From positions 1-33,323 of the forward strand of contig NZ_QRAP01000018.1 of the NCBI RefSeq assembly GCF_003363015.1: a stretch of DNA of 33,323 nucleotides, in the 5' to 3' direction. Below, piece after piece: positions 1-8,815 of this stretch. Within the stretch, counting starts at the first letter, position 1. Every line of letters starts with the position of its first letter. Source of the DNA: Enterobacillus tribolii. GTDB taxonomy: Bacteria > Pseudomonadota > Gammaproteobacteria > Enterobacterales > Enterobacteriaceae. The position numbers and the translations under genes are program-made. The notes under the pieces are model-generated. The model saw nothing but the letters and a program-made list of their open reading frames with translations, was not told where the DNA came from and did not search any database.

Positions 1-161
1 ATTCTGTTCGTCTAAACCATTTTTAATACTGGTTATACGGCGACTTGCCGGTTTACCGTCTCTTATTTCTTTTTTACGCCACAGATAAAAATAACGAAGA
101 TTAAGAACTCTCCCGGTTTTATCGGGATGGCATCCCCTGCCCTGAGAAGAAAATTGCGGTC

Positions 162-193
162 AAAAAAATCGGGCCGCCCGCAGGCAGCCCGAT
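162..193 (-). terminator. Intrinsic terminator after fdhF
   Basis: Read on the minus strand, an 11-bp stem (ATCGGGCTGCC pairing with GGCGGCCCGAT, one G-T wobble) with a TGCG loop is followed directly by seven T residues. It lies 25 bases past the fdhF stop codon and is the likely end of the fdhF transcript. The remaining bases 1-161 show no gene that I can support. Confidence 0.88.
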
Positions 194-217
194 GCTGTAT
201 CAATCAACGCGGCGTTA

Positions 218-2362
218 TCAGCCTTCCGCTGTTTCCCGCAGGCGTTGTTTGATCTTATTGTACTCCGTCACCACGTAATGTTCGGCCTGACGCTGATCCT
301 TAATCGGCTCCAGCCGCACCGCGCAGTACTTGTACTCCGGCGTCTTGGTTATCGGGCTGAGGTTTTCCGCCACCAGCTCGTTACATGCACCGATCCACCA
401 CTGATACGTCATATACACCGCGCCTTGGTTGGGGCGATCGCTGACGTTGGCCCGGCTGATCACCTTGCCCTGACGGGAACAGATCCAGACCAGTTCCTGA
501 TCGACGATACCCTGACGCGCCGCATCCTCCGTGTTGATCTGCACAAACCCCGGCTCATCGGCCAGCGCCGCCAGCGCCTTACAGTTACCGGTCATGGAAC
601 GGCAGGAGTAATGCCCCACCTCACGTACGGTTGACAGCACCATCGGGAACTCATCGCTGACCTGATCGATGGGCGGCGCCCAGTCACAGGTGAAGAACTC
701 CCCTTTTCCGCCGGCGCGATCGAAAATGCCGCCGTTGTACAGGTACTGCGTCCCCGGATGATCTTCCGTCGGACACGGCCACTGGATGTAGCCCAAATCC
801 GCCATTTTCTCGTAGGTCGCGCCGTAGTAGATCGGGCACACACCGCGCAGTTCATCCCAGATTTCCTGCGTATTTTCGTAGTGCATCGGGTAGCCCATCG
901 CCGTAGACATCAGGCTGATGATCTGCCAGTCGGTCTTCACGTCGCCCACCGGCTCCACCGCTTTGTAGAAGCGCTGGAAGCCACGGTCGGCAGCGGTATA
1001 GACGCCCTCATGCTCTCCCCATGACGTCGCAGGGAAAACCACGTCGGCAATCGACGCAGTCTTGGTCATGAAGATATCCTGAACGATCAGCAGTTCCAGC
1101 TTCTCGAAGGTGCGGCGAATGGTTGCCAGATCCGGCTCAGTTTGCAGCGGATCTTCGCCCATGACGTAGTGCGCCTTCAGCTTGCCGTGCTCGATGTTAT
1201 GCGGCACTTCACTGAGCGCATAGCCGATCTCTTCCGGCATGGCGTCAATGCCCCATGCTTTGGCGAAACGCGCACGCGCCACCGGATCGGTAACGTTGTC
1301 ATACCCCGGCAGGGTGTTGGGCAACGCCCCCATGTCGCAGGCGCCCTGTACGTTGTTCTGGCCGCGCACCGGGTTAACCCCGACGTTGGGCTTGCCCAGG
1401 TTACCGGTCAGCAGCGCCAGGCTGGTGAGCGAACGCACGGTTTCCACGCCCTGATAGAACTGGGTCACGCCCATGCCCCACAGAATGGTAGCCGTCGGCG
1501 CCGACGCATACATACGCGCGGTTTCGCGGATCTGTTGCGCGCTCAGCCCGGTGATGGCCTCCACCGACTCCGGGGTATATTTCGCGACGATGTCGCGGTA
1601 TGCCTCAAACTCCTCGGTGTGGTTTTCCACAAACGCGCTGTCGTACAGGCCTTCCGTGATCATTACGTTAGCCAGCGCGTTCAGCAACGCGATGTTGGAG
1701 CCGTTTTTCAGCGGCAGGTGAATATCGGCGATGCGCGCAGTTTCGATATAGCGCGGATCGCACACGATGATCTTCGCCCCCTTCTCTTTCGCCTTAATGA
1801 TGCGGCGGGCGACAATGGGGTGAGAGTCCGCGGCGTTATAACCGAAGACAAAAATACATTGGGTATCCTCAATCTCAACGATTGAGTTACTCATGGCGCC
1901 GTTACCGACCGATCGCTGCAGACCTGCAACCGAAGGGCCGTGTCAGACACGTGCGCAGCAGTCGACGTTGTTGGTGCCAATCGCCGCGCGCGCAAATTTC
2001 TGCATGATGTAGTTGGCTTCATTGCCCGGACCACGGGATGAACCGGTGGTCATGATGGCATTGGGGCCATATTTCTCTTTTATCGCCTTCAGACGGGAGC
2101 TGGCGAACTCAATGGCCTCCTCCCAGGAAACCGACTCCAGCTTGCCGCCGCGCTCGCGGCGAATCATGGGGCTTTTCAGGCGTGGGGTCAGGATTTTGGT
2201 GTCATGGACGAAGTCCCAGCCGTAATACCCTTTCAGGCACAGCTCACCCTGGTTGGTCACGCCGTCAGCGCCTTCGGCCCTGACGATTCTGCCGTTATCC
2301 ACCACCAGGTTGATTTTGCAACCTGAGGCGCAGTACGGGCAGACCGTGATGACTTTTTTCAT
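218..2362 (-). CDS. fdhF: Formate dehydrogenase H, selenocysteine-containing catalytic subunit
   Basis: FdhF oxidises formate to CO2 at a bis-MGD molybdenum site and feeds electrons to the cytoplasmic formate hydrogenlyase complex. The frame is interrupted only by one in-frame TGA at codon 140 (1943-1945), exactly where E. coli FdhF carries selenocysteine. The context CCARV-Sec-HGPSVAGL is retained, so this is one gene of 714 residues (E. coli 715), not two ORFs. Cys8, Cys11, Cys15 and Cys42 form the 4Fe-4S site and Lys44 follows. The ATG at 2362 is chosen because MKKVITVCPYC matches the family start and AGGAG lies 8 bases upstream; an in-frame extension to 2446 has no homology support. The gene follows hycI after 231 bases containing its own sigma54 promoter and activator site, so it can be transcribed independently of the hyf operon. 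Confidence 0.97.
1905..1945 (-). other. Selenocysteine codon and bacterial SECIS element of fdhF
   Basis: The minus-strand UGA at 1943-1945 is followed by CACGGCCCTTCGGTTGCAGG, nearly identical to the E. coli fdhF SECIS, in which the GGTC-containing hairpin just downstream of UGA binds SelB. The stem can still form between the bases after UGA and the GGTCTGCAG segment. SelA, SelB, SelC and SelD are needed in trans and are not encoded in the window. Confidence 0.9.
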
Positions 2363-2457
2363 CAACATTGCTCCTATCATTGCCAAAGCTGAGAAACGCG
2401 GTTCCCGGCTCTTTTTTATCAATTGCCGGCATCCGGCTGATATCACCCCTGATTCTA

Positions 2458-2473
2458 TGCAGGGTTTATGCCA
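2458..2473 (-). promoter_or_regulatory. Sigma54 promoter of fdhF
   Basis: On the minus strand the sequence TGGCATAAACCCTGCA has GG at -24 and GC at -12 with the required 10-base gap (consensus TGGCAC-N5-TTGCW). Transcription should start about a dozen bases downstream, giving a leader of roughly 80 bases before the ATG at 2362. This fits the known RpoN dependence of fdhF. Confidence 0.85.
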
Positions 2474-2474
2474 G

Positions 2475-2531
2475 TAATCGGCGATTACGGTAGCCGGAGG
2501 TAATTCATTGAACTATAAAGTCTCCGGCTAC
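2475..2531. repeat. Nested inverted repeats between the fdhF activator site and promoter
   Basis: A perfect 10-bp inverted repeat, GTAGCCGGAG (2490-2499) and CTCCGGCTAC (2522-2531), encloses a 22-base AT-rich spacer. Next to it lies the 13-base odd palindrome TAATCGGCGATTA (2475-2487), abutting the -24 element. Neither is followed by a T-run on the minus strand, so a simple terminator for the hyf-hycI transcript is not evident. A DNA-bending or repressor site, or an RNA hairpin protecting the hycI 3' end, are alternatives. Confidence 0.7.
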
Positions 2532-2565
2532 GGGATGAGGCAGGTCAAACATCTGTGTCGGCACC

Positions 2566-2585
2566 GTTCGACATTTTTGTCGAAC
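2566..2585 (-). promoter_or_regulatory. FhlA/HyfR-type upstream activator site of fdhF
   Basis: GTTCGACATTTTTGTCGAAC consists of perfect 8-bp arms around TTTT. It begins 8 bases past the hycI stop and is centred about 117 bp upstream of the fdhF -12 element, a distance typical of sigma54 enhancer sites. Its core recurs upstream of hyfA (14027-14044). A further TGTCGG half-like motif adjoins at 2556-2561. Confidence 0.78.
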
Positions 2586-2593
2586 ACGCCGCA

Positions 2594-3085
2594 TCACGGC
2601 GCATCCGCCTCCAGCAACGCAAAACCGCCGCAGCCTTCCCAGCCCGGCAGGCGGTGGTAAACCGTCTCCACCGCGTGTTTGACGTTTTCCGTCATCGGGC
2701 AATAAAACGCCACGATATCCGGCTGAATCCCCAAAAAAATAACCTCCGGGATGTCTTCTTTAAGCTGATCGATCAGAAAGTTAAGCGGCATGTTATGCGT
2801 GCTCATGATAAACATCTCCGCAATATCATCCGGATTGATAATACGAATCTCCCCGGGCTGCAGCGCCATGTCGGCCGCATCGACGATCAGCACCCTGCGC
2901 GGTTTCAGCGCCCGTACCTGATGCGCTACGTTTTCCGGCGCAGAGCCGCCGTTAATCGCCATCCAGCCCGCCACCGGGCCGGCCTCCATCATCTCCGCCA
3001 GTAACGGCCCGGCGCCGTCGTCGCCCATCATGTTGTTGCCGACCGCCAGTACCACGTCCGGGACGGAATTTATCATTTCGCTCAT
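2594..3085 (-). CDS. hycI: Hydrogenase large-subunit C-terminal maturation endopeptidase
   Basis: HycI removes the C-terminal tail of the NiFe large subunit after nickel insertion. The protein has 163 residues (E. coli HycI 156). It keeps the family pattern VGNxMMGDDGAGP (Asp23), IVDAADM (Asp69) and STHNMPL (His97), whose equivalents bind the metal used to recognise nickel-loaded substrate. The start ATG overlaps the hyfJ stop as ATGA, implying translational coupling. The substrate in this cassette should be HyfG, which has a 32-residue tail after DPCYSCTDR. In E. coli hycI belongs to the hyc operon, so its place here makes the FHL-2 locus self-sufficient for this step. Confidence 0.95.
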   Translation of the reverse strand: MSEMINSVPDVVLAVGNNMMGDDGAGPLLAEMMEAGPVAGWMAINGGSAPENVAHQVRALKPRRVLIVDAADMALQPGEIRIINPDDIAEMFIMSTHNMPLNFLIDQLKEDIPEVIFLGIQPDIVAFYCPMTENVKHAVETVYHRLPGWEGCGGFALLEADAP

Positions 3086-3495
3086 GCCACTTTTCTCACA
3101 ATGAGATAGATCGCCGGTTCCCTCTCAATTTCGCCCAGCAGACGTATCAGCGTTTCGCTCCACTCACGGAAAGGTTCCGGCTGCCCCGGCGCGCACAGCG
3201 GCGCCAGCGCGTTAGCCAGCAGGCTGGTGTGGGTGGAGTCGATGGTAATTTCGCCGAAGGTCAGCAGGCCGCGCAGCTTACGCCGCGCTTCGCCCTCCGG
3301 TAACAGCTCAAGCCACGCCGGGTAGTGCTCCAGCGTGCAGGTCAGCTCATTTTTCAGGCAGTCGATCACCCCGACGTGATGACCAATCGCCAGCGAGTAA
3401 TACATCACCTGCTGCGCCTGCGCTGGCATATCGTCGTCGCTGTCGAGGAATTTCTGCCGCAGCGACCAGAAAATAACTTTTCCGTCCTCACGCAT
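3082..3495 (-). CDS. hyfJ: Formate hydrogenlyase maturation protein, HycH/HyfJ family
   Basis: The 137-residue product matches the length of E. coli HyfJ and shares [18 protein letters not shown] and [20 protein letters not shown]. HycH-family proteins are accessory factors for assembly of the formate hydrogenlyase hydrogenase and are not thought to be structural subunits. It overlaps hyfI by 8 bases upstream and hycI by 4 bases downstream, so it is clearly inside the operon. No cofactor motif is evident; the exact molecular role is unknown for the family. Confidence 0.92.
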   Translation of the reverse strand: MREDGKVIFWSLRQKFLDSDDDMPAQAQQVMYYSLAIGHHVGVIDCLKNELTCTLEHYPAWLELLPEGEARRKLRGLLTFGEITIDSTHTSLLANALAPLCAPGQPEPFREWSETLIRLLGEIEREPAIYLIVRKVA

Positions 3496-4270
3496 ACGCC
3501 GTTCCTCCCTGCAACAGGCGCATCAGGCAGTGAACGATTTCACGCAGGCGCGGATCGTCAGCCTGCTTCAGCCAATCATCCAGTTTTCCGGCGGCGGCAT
3601 TGGCGTCAACGCCGTCCAGCAGGGAAAGGAAACGATCGCTGATTTCCCGCCCCTGACGGTATCCCGCCAGCCGGCGCGCTTCGCGCTCAATCAGCGTACG
3701 GGTGGCAAGCGGGATGGAGGGCAGCAGCAGCGCCGCACGCTCGCCCTGCGCCTGCACGTGGTTCTCCCCTTTCAGCTTCTGCTCCAGCAGCCCCAGCGCC
3801 ACGGCAAAGCCGTGAATAGTGGCCGCCGGCGTCGGCGGACAACCGGGGATCCAGACGTCGATGGGAACGATACTTTCGCTGCCGCCCCATACGCAGTAAA
3901 GATCGTGGAAGATCCCCCCGCCACAGCCGCAGGCGCCGTAGGAGATGCAGATTTTCGGGTCCGGCGCCGACTCATAGGCACGCAGCGCCGGCGTTCGCAT
4001 CGCGCGGGTTACTGCGCCGGTGAACAACAGGATATCGGCATGACGCGGAGAGGCAACGACCTTGATCCCGAAGCGTTCAGCGTCGAACAGCGGCGTAATG
4101 GCGGCAAAAATCTCGATCTCGCAGCCGTTACAGCCGCCGCAGTCCACGCGGTAAACATAGGCGGAGCGCTGAATATCCTTCAGCAGTTTTCCCTTCAGCT
4201 CCACCGCCTGAGCATCCAGCGTTATCGGCTGGCTGACGTGATGATTTACCTTGATTTCCGGCAGGCTCAT
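3488..4270 (-). CDS. hyfI: Hydrogenase-4 small subunit (NuoB-like)
   Basis: HyfI carries the proximal 4Fe-4S cluster that passes electrons to the NiFe site of HyfG. The 260-residue protein contains [20 protein letters not shown] and GCPPTP, the cysteine pattern of group 4 hydrogenase small subunits and NuoB. It lacks a Tat signal, as expected for a cytoplasm-facing enzyme. Its ATG overlaps the hyfH stop (ATGA), and its 3' end overlaps hyfJ. It is slightly longer than E. coli HyfI (252 residues), with the extra residues in the C-terminal half. Confidence 0.95.
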   Translation of the reverse strand: MSLPEIKVNHHVSQPITLDAQAVELKGKLLKDIQRSAYVYRVDCGGCNGCEIEIFAAITPLFDAERFGIKVVASPRHADILLFTGAVTRAMRTPALRAYESAPDPKICISYGACGCGGGIFHDLYCVWGGSESIVPIDVWIPGCPPTPAATIHGFAVALGLLEQKLKGENHVQAQGERAALLLPSIPLATRTLIEREARRLAGYRQGREISDRFLSLLDGVDANAAAGKLDDWLKQADDPRLREIVHCLMRLLQGGTAYA

Positions 4271-4818
4271 TGACGTTTCTCCCCTACGTGATAGCTGAGG
4301 TTCATACGGCCATGGTGATGCAGGTTGTCTTTACGCTTGCAGTCCGGACAGGTCTCGAACTGCGGCCGCATCGCCTCTACGCTGGCTTCGTCCACGCCGG
4401 AATGCGCCAGCAACGCCATCGCGTACGCCACCGATTTATCCGTCGTGAACGGCTGCCCGCAGGTGCGACAGTTAAGCAGGGTAAACGTGGCGCGGGTGTA
4501 GAGATCCGGCTTATTCGTCACCGCCAGCTCGAACTCTTCCGACAGCACGATCGCCCGCGTCGGGCAAACCTCTTCACAGCGGCCGCAGAAAATGCAGCGG
4601 CCAAGGAACAGTTGCCAGGTACGGCTGCCGGCCGCTTCGTCGGTTTCCATCGTCAGCGCGTTGGCCGGGCAGGCGACGGTACAGGCGCCGCAGGCGATGC
4701 ACTGCCGGGCGTCGTACTCCGGTTTGCCGCGAAAACCCGGCGTGACGTCCAGCGGTTTAAAGGGGTACTTAACCGTGGCTTCACCCGCTTTCAGGATGGT
4801 TTTAAACAGTTTCAGCAT
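4267..4818 (-). CDS. hyfH: Hydrogenase-4 ferredoxin-like subunit (NuoI-like)
   Basis: This 183-residue electron-transfer subunit has two 4Fe-4S motifs, [12 protein letters not shown] and [14 protein letters not shown]-terminal CRTCG...CPDCKRK pair resembles a zinc or iron site seen in the HycF/HyfH family. It bridges HyfA-type iron-sulfur proteins and the HyfI/HyfG hydrogenase module. hyfG ends 10 bases upstream and hyfI overlaps downstream. Length and motifs agree with E. coli HyfH (181 residues). Confidence 0.94.
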   Translation of the reverse strand: MLKLFKTILKAGEATVKYPFKPLDVTPGFRGKPEYDARQCIACGACTVACPANALTMETDEAAGSRTWQLFLGRCIFCGRCEEVCPTRAIVLSEEFELAVTNKPDLYTRATFTLLNCRTCGQPFTTDKSVAYAMALLAHSGVDEASVEAMRPQFETCPDCKRKDNLHHHGRMNLSYHVGEKRQ

Positions 4819-4828
4819 GGTTCATCCC

Positions 4829-6565
4829 TCACTTGAGCGGCGAATTTTTACGTTCGATGCCATAGCGCTCGATTTCCTTGTACGCCACCGTCTTAGACTG
4901 GCGTTTGCGCACATCCACCAGCGTCACGCGGTCGGTACAGGAGTAGCAGGGATCGAGGCTGCCGATGATCAGCGGCGCGTCGGACACCGTATTACCGCGC
5001 AGCATATAGCGCAGCACCGGCCAGTTGGCGTAGGTGGCCGCCCGGCAGCGCCAGCGGAACAGCTTCTGGTTGTCGCCCAGCATGCTCCAGTGAACATCCT
5101 CGCCGCGCGGCGCTTCCACATAGCCCAGCGCAAATTTGTGCGGCCGGTAGGTAAAACCTTCGGTCAGCAGCGGGCCTTCCGGCAGATTGTCCAGCGCGTA
5201 TTCGATCATCGCCATTGAGTCCAGCGTCTCCTGCACCCGTACCATCACGCGCGAGTAAACGTCGCAGCCGTCAAGGGAGAACAGGGTCTTCGGCAGCGCG
5301 CCGTAGTTGGTGTACGGGTGATCGAAACGCAAGTCGCGGGCAAAGCCGCTGGCGCGAATCATCGGCCCTACCGGGCTGTAATCGCGCGCGACCTTACGGT
5401 CCAGTAAACCGACGCCCCGTGTGCGCTGTTCCATGTTCGGCGTACCGAGCAGAATTTCCACCAGTTGCGTTACGTCTTCACGCATCTCTTTGATCAATTG
5501 GATGGTTTTCACCCGCTGCTCTTTGAGGATGTCGCGGCGTACGCCGCCGATCAGGTTGAGACCGTAGGTTTTACGCGAGCCAGTCAGCAGTTCCGCCATG
5601 GTCATCGATTTCTCACGCACGCGGAAAAACTGCATAAAGCCGGTGTCGAAGCCGACAAAGTGGCTGGACAGCCCGATGTTGAGCAGGTGGCTGTGCAAGC
5701 GCTCCACCTCCAGCAGAATACTGCGGATGGCATGCGCGCGCGGCGGCACGTAAATGCCGAGCGCGTTTTCCACCGACGTGGTGTACGCCACGCTGTGTGC
5801 AAAGCCGCAGATGCCGCACACGCGGTCGGACAGAAAAGTGACTTCGTTGTACCCCATGCGGGTTTCCGCTAGCTTCTCCATGCCGCGATGTACGTAAAAC
5901 AGGCGATAATCCGCGTCCACGATTTGCTCGCCGTCAACGAACAGGCGGAAGTGGCCCGGTTCGTCGGATGTGATGTGCATCGGGCCAATCGGCACCACGC
6001 GCGCCTCGCTGCTGCCGGCGTTTTCAAACTTGTAGGTTTCAGTGTCGGTGGTCGGCGCCGGGCGCTGACGGTAATCCATGGTGTCTTTGCGCAGCGGGTG
6101 AAGATCGTCCGGCCAGTCATCCGGCAATACCAGGCGGCGCTCGTCCGGCAGACCAACCGGGATCAGGCCGTACATGTCGCGCACCTCGCGTTCCCCCCAC
6201 ACGGCGGCGGGAACGCGCGGCGTCACGGAGGGAAATTCCAGGGTAATCGGGCTGACGTGCGCCTTAACGATCACCCAGCACTTCTCGCCTTCTTCCATCG
6301 ACAGCACGTAATACACGGCGAAATCGCCGGTCAGCGTACGCTCATCGTTGCCGAACAGCATCGGCAGCCAGCCGCCGAGCTGATAATAGAGATACTCCAC
6401 CACCTCCGGCAGCGACTCGGTTTTGACCGTAATCGTCAGTTGGTCGGCGGTTTGCCACTCTTCATCCAGAACCGCGGCAGGAAATTTCTGGCGTACCTGG
6501 GCCAGATATCCGCGGCCCAGTTTTTCATCGCCGTTAACGGCATTAACGTGATTTTCGTAACTCAC
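4829..6565 (-). CDS. hyfG: Hydrogenase-4 NiFe large subunit (NuoC-NuoD fusion type)
   Basis: This is the catalytic subunit where protons are reduced to H2. The N-terminal part is NuoC-like (WGEREVRDMYGLIP) and the rest is NuoD-like. NiFe ligands are seen in RVCGICGFAHS and in DPCYSCTDR near the end; the final 32 residues after that Arg form the tail removed by HycI. The start is taken as GTG at 6565: AGGAG lies 6 bases upstream and the hyfF stop lies just before it. The open frame runs back to 6670 inside hyfF, but that extension has no homology. The product is 578 residues, close to E. coli HyfG. Confidence 0.96.
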   Translation of the reverse strand: MSYENHVNAVNGDEKLGRGYLAQVRQKFPAAVLDEEWQTADQLTITVKTESLPEVVEYLYYQLGGWLPMLFGNDERTLTGDFAVYYVLSMEEGEKCWVIVKAHVSPITLEFPSVTPRVPAAVWGEREVRDMYGLIPVGLPDERRLVLPDDWPDDLHPLRKDTMDYRQRPAPTTDTETYKFENAGSSEARVVPIGPMHITSDEPGHFRLFVDGEQIVDADYRLFYVHRGMEKLAETRMGYNEVTFLSDRVCGICGFAHSVAYTTSVENALGIYVPPRAHAIRSILLEVERLHSHLLNIGLSSHFVGFDTGFMQFFRVREKSMTMAELLTGSRKTYGLNLIGGVRRDILKEQRVKTIQLIKEMREDVTQLVEILLGTPNMEQRTRGVGLLDRKVARDYSPVGPMIRASGFARDLRFDHPYTNYGALPKTLFSLDGCDVYSRVMVRVQETLDSMAMIEYALDNLPEGPLLTEGFTYRPHKFALGYVEAPRGEDVHWSMLGDNQKLFRWRCRAATYANWPVLRYMLRGNTVSDAPLIIGSLDPCYSCTDRVTLVDVRKRQSKTVAYKEIERYGIERKNSPLK

Positions 6566-6566
6566 T

Positions 6567-8147
6567 TTATTCTCCTGACGGGGTTGTGACGGCAGCCTGA
6601 CCGGCGGTGCCGGCAGCCCAGGGCCAGTTAAAGTGCGGGTTTGAATCGCCCTGGCCGTGATGTAATACAAGCGTAGCGGCGTTTTCCAGCAAGCGCGTAA
6701 CCGGCTGCGGAATATGGGTGCCCATCACCAGCATAAGCACCAGCAGAATCGCCATCGGCAGCGTGGTCAGAATACCCAGCTCGCCCTTACTGACGGCCTC
6801 CGGCGCCGGGCCGAACACGGTGGCGGCCACCATGCGCACCAACCCGCCCAGCACCACGGTCAACAGCAGCAACAGAATTACGGTCAGCGCAATATGCCCC
6901 TGAGCCAGCCCGGCGACGACTGTCATAAACTCGCTGAGGAACACGTTAAACGGCGGCATACCGCCCAATGCCAGCGCACCGCCGGTCAGCAGCACCGCGG
7001 TGAACGGCGCAACCTTCAGCATTCCTTTCACCACGCCGATATCGCGCGTGCCGTACTTCAGCAGCACATTGCCGGAACCGCAGAACAGCAGGGTTTTCGC
7101 CAGGCTGTGGTTCAGGGTATGCAACAGCGCCGCCAGCACGCCCAACGGCCCGCCGATACCCAGCGCCACCGCGATAAGGCCCATATTCTCTACGCTGGAA
7201 TAGGCCAGCAGGCGCTTGATGTCCCGCTGTACCAGGATAAAGAAAGCCGCCACCGCCACGGAAAGCATGCCGAATACCAGCAGCAGCGTGTCAGGGAAAT
7301 AACTGCCGATCGCGGTGCTGATAATCACGTAATAACGCAGGATCACCAGCAGCGCGCAGTTCAGCAACACCGCCGACAACAGGGCGCTGACCGGGCTGGG
7401 CGCTTCACTGTGCGCGTCAGGCAGCCAGGCATGCATCGGGAACAGGCCGGTTTTGGTGCCGAAACCGATCAGCACGAAAACGAACGCCAGATGCATCAGG
7501 GTTGAATCAAGCATCGACGCGTGCTTCAGCACTTCTGTCCAGAAAATGGCGTCCGCGGCGTTTGGCAGTACGTTGGCGGCGTTGGCATAGACCAGAATGG
7601 TGCCGAACAGGCCGAAAGCCACGCCCACGGTACAGATGACAATGTACTTCCACGCGGCTTCCAGCGACGAACGCTGACCGTAGATCCCCACCAGGAACGC
7701 GGAGCTGAGGGTGGTGGCTTCAATCGCCGCCCACATCATAATCAGGTTGTTGCTGGTCACCACCAACAACATGGTGAACAGGAACAGGTGGAAGAAGCCG
7801 TAGTAGTTACACAGCGTCGGCAGCGAAATTTCCCCCTCGTCCACCTCATGGCGCATATAGCCCACGGAGTACAACCCGGTGAGGAAGCCGACAATCCCGA
7901 GGATCGCTAGGAACAGCGCGCCCAGGCTGTCAATGTGCAGCCACTGCTGCATCGCCAGGATGTCGCCCTGCGTACAGACCAGCGACACCACCCACAGTGA
8001 TTCCGCCAACAGCGCAACGATGCCGACAACGTGCAGCAACGTCACCACCGCACGCGCGGCGCCGCCCAGCAGGCGGCAGGCGAAGCTCAGCAGGGCAAAG
8101 ACCAGCGGCGTCAGCAATAACAACGAAAGTATGGTCGTGTGACTCAT
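6567..8147 (-). CDS. hyfF: Hydrogenase-4 membrane subunit, antiporter-like (NuoL/M/N family)
   Basis: HyfF is one of three Mrp-antiporter-like subunits of the membrane arm and is absent from the smaller FHL-1 complex. The 526-residue length equals that of E. coli HyfF. The sequence is almost entirely hydrophobic helices and keeps the antiporter-family segments [23 protein letters not shown] and [17 protein letters not shown] with conserved Lys and His residues. A proton-pumping role is inferred from the family. It starts 4 bases after hyfE, with AAGGGG overlapping the hyfE stop as ribosome binding site, and ends one base before the hyfG GTG. Confidence 0.95.
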   Translation of the reverse strand: MSHTTILSLLLLTPLVFALLSFACRLLGGAARAVVTLLHVVGIVALLAESLWVVSLVCTQGDILAMQQWLHIDSLGALFLAILGIVGFLTGLYSVGYMRHEVDEGEISLPTLCNYYGFFHLFLFTMLLVVTSNNLIMMWAAIEATTLSSAFLVGIYGQRSSLEAAWKYIVICTVGVAFGLFGTILVYANAANVLPNAADAIFWTEVLKHASMLDSTLMHLAFVFVLIGFGTKTGLFPMHAWLPDAHSEAPSPVSALLSAVLLNCALLVILRYYVIISTAIGSYFPDTLLLVFGMLSVAVAAFFILVQRDIKRLLAYSSVENMGLIAVALGIGGPLGVLAALLHTLNHSLAKTLLFCGSGNVLLKYGTRDIGVVKGMLKVAPFTAVLLTGGALALGGMPPFNVFLSEFMTVVAGLAQGHIALTVILLLLLTVVLGGLVRMVAATVFGPAPEAVSKGELGILTTLPMAILLVLMLVMGTHIPQPVTRLLENAATLVLHHGQGDSNPHFNWPWAAGTAGQAAVTTPSGE

Positions 8148-8151
8148 CCCC

Positions 8152-8802
8152 TTACCCCTTCAGCGCGGTCAGTTGTTCAACGCTCAGCGTATTGAGCGTG
8201 CGGTAAATCTTGCGGGCCAGAACGGCCATCACGATCACCGCGAAGATAGCGTCGGTGGCGATGCCGATCTCCACCAGCTCCGGCGCACGGTTAGCCAGCA
8301 ACGCCAGCGTCAGGTGCGAACCGTTTTCCATCAGGCAATAGCCGAACACCTGCTTGAGAATGTTGCGCTGCGTGACGATGCACAGCAGGCCGAGCAAGAA
8401 ATGGCCCAGCGAAACGGCAAGCGCCGGTTTCAGCGTCGCCACCAGCGGCACATTCACCGGCTCCACCACAAACCCGCACAGCACCACAATCACCGCGGCG
8501 GCGATCATCAGCCCGACGGGGCCGATCAGGCTGCCGTCGGCGGACGGGTCGGCCATACGGCGAAAGGCATACCCCATAATCACCGGCACCAGCACCACCT
8601 TGGTGATAAAGGCGCTCACGGCCCACATCGACAGTTGATGCGCCCCCAGCGTCTGACCAAGGGTAACGAAGATCAGCACCAGCACCAGCGACTGCAAGGC
8701 ATACAGCCAGCAGGACGCGATGGGGCGTTTGACGCCGATCACCAGCAGCGAGGTGATCATCATCAGCCCCGCAAGATTATTGACGATAAGCGATCCGGTC
8801 AT
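8152..8802 (-). CDS. hyfE: Hydrogenase-4 membrane subunit HyfE (NuoK-related)
   Basis: This is a small integral membrane subunit of 216 residues, the same length as in E. coli. It begins [15 protein letters not shown] and ends [13 protein letters not shown], both matching the E. coli ends closely. The segment [17 protein letters not shown] contains the membrane glutamate typical of NuoK-like subunits. ATG at 8802 is preferred over an in-frame TTG two codons upstream, because a G-rich ribosome binding site sits 7 bases before the ATG. It lies between the antiporter-like genes hyfD and hyfF in the operon. Confidence 0.94.
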   Translation of the reverse strand: MTGSLIVNNLAGLMMITSLLVIGVKRPIASCWLYALQSLVLVLIFVTLGQTLGAHQLSMWAVSAFITKVVLVPVIMGYAFRRMADPSADGSLIGPVGLMIAAAVIVVLCGFVVEPVNVPLVATLKPALAVSLGHFLLGLLCIVTQRNILKQVFGYCLMENGSHLTLALLANRAPELVEIGIATDAIFAVIVMAVLARKIYRTLNTLSVEQLTALKG

Positions 8803-8815
8803 AATCAATCCCCCC

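Noticed and set aside
245-1885. Long plus-strand frames opposite fdhF, and many similar ones opposite the hyf and aga genes
   Set aside because: They are rich in Arg, His and Gln, lack ribosome binding sites and homology, and mirror the GC-rich third positions of the real genes.
218-2446. fdhF as a broken gene made of two ORFs
   Set aside because: The only interruption is the conserved selenocysteine UGA with a SECIS-like sequence; the total length equals the family norm.
6566-6670. N-terminal extension of hyfG by 35 residues
   Set aside because: It overlaps hyfF, has no family counterpart, and the GTG at 6565 has an AGGAG at proper distance.
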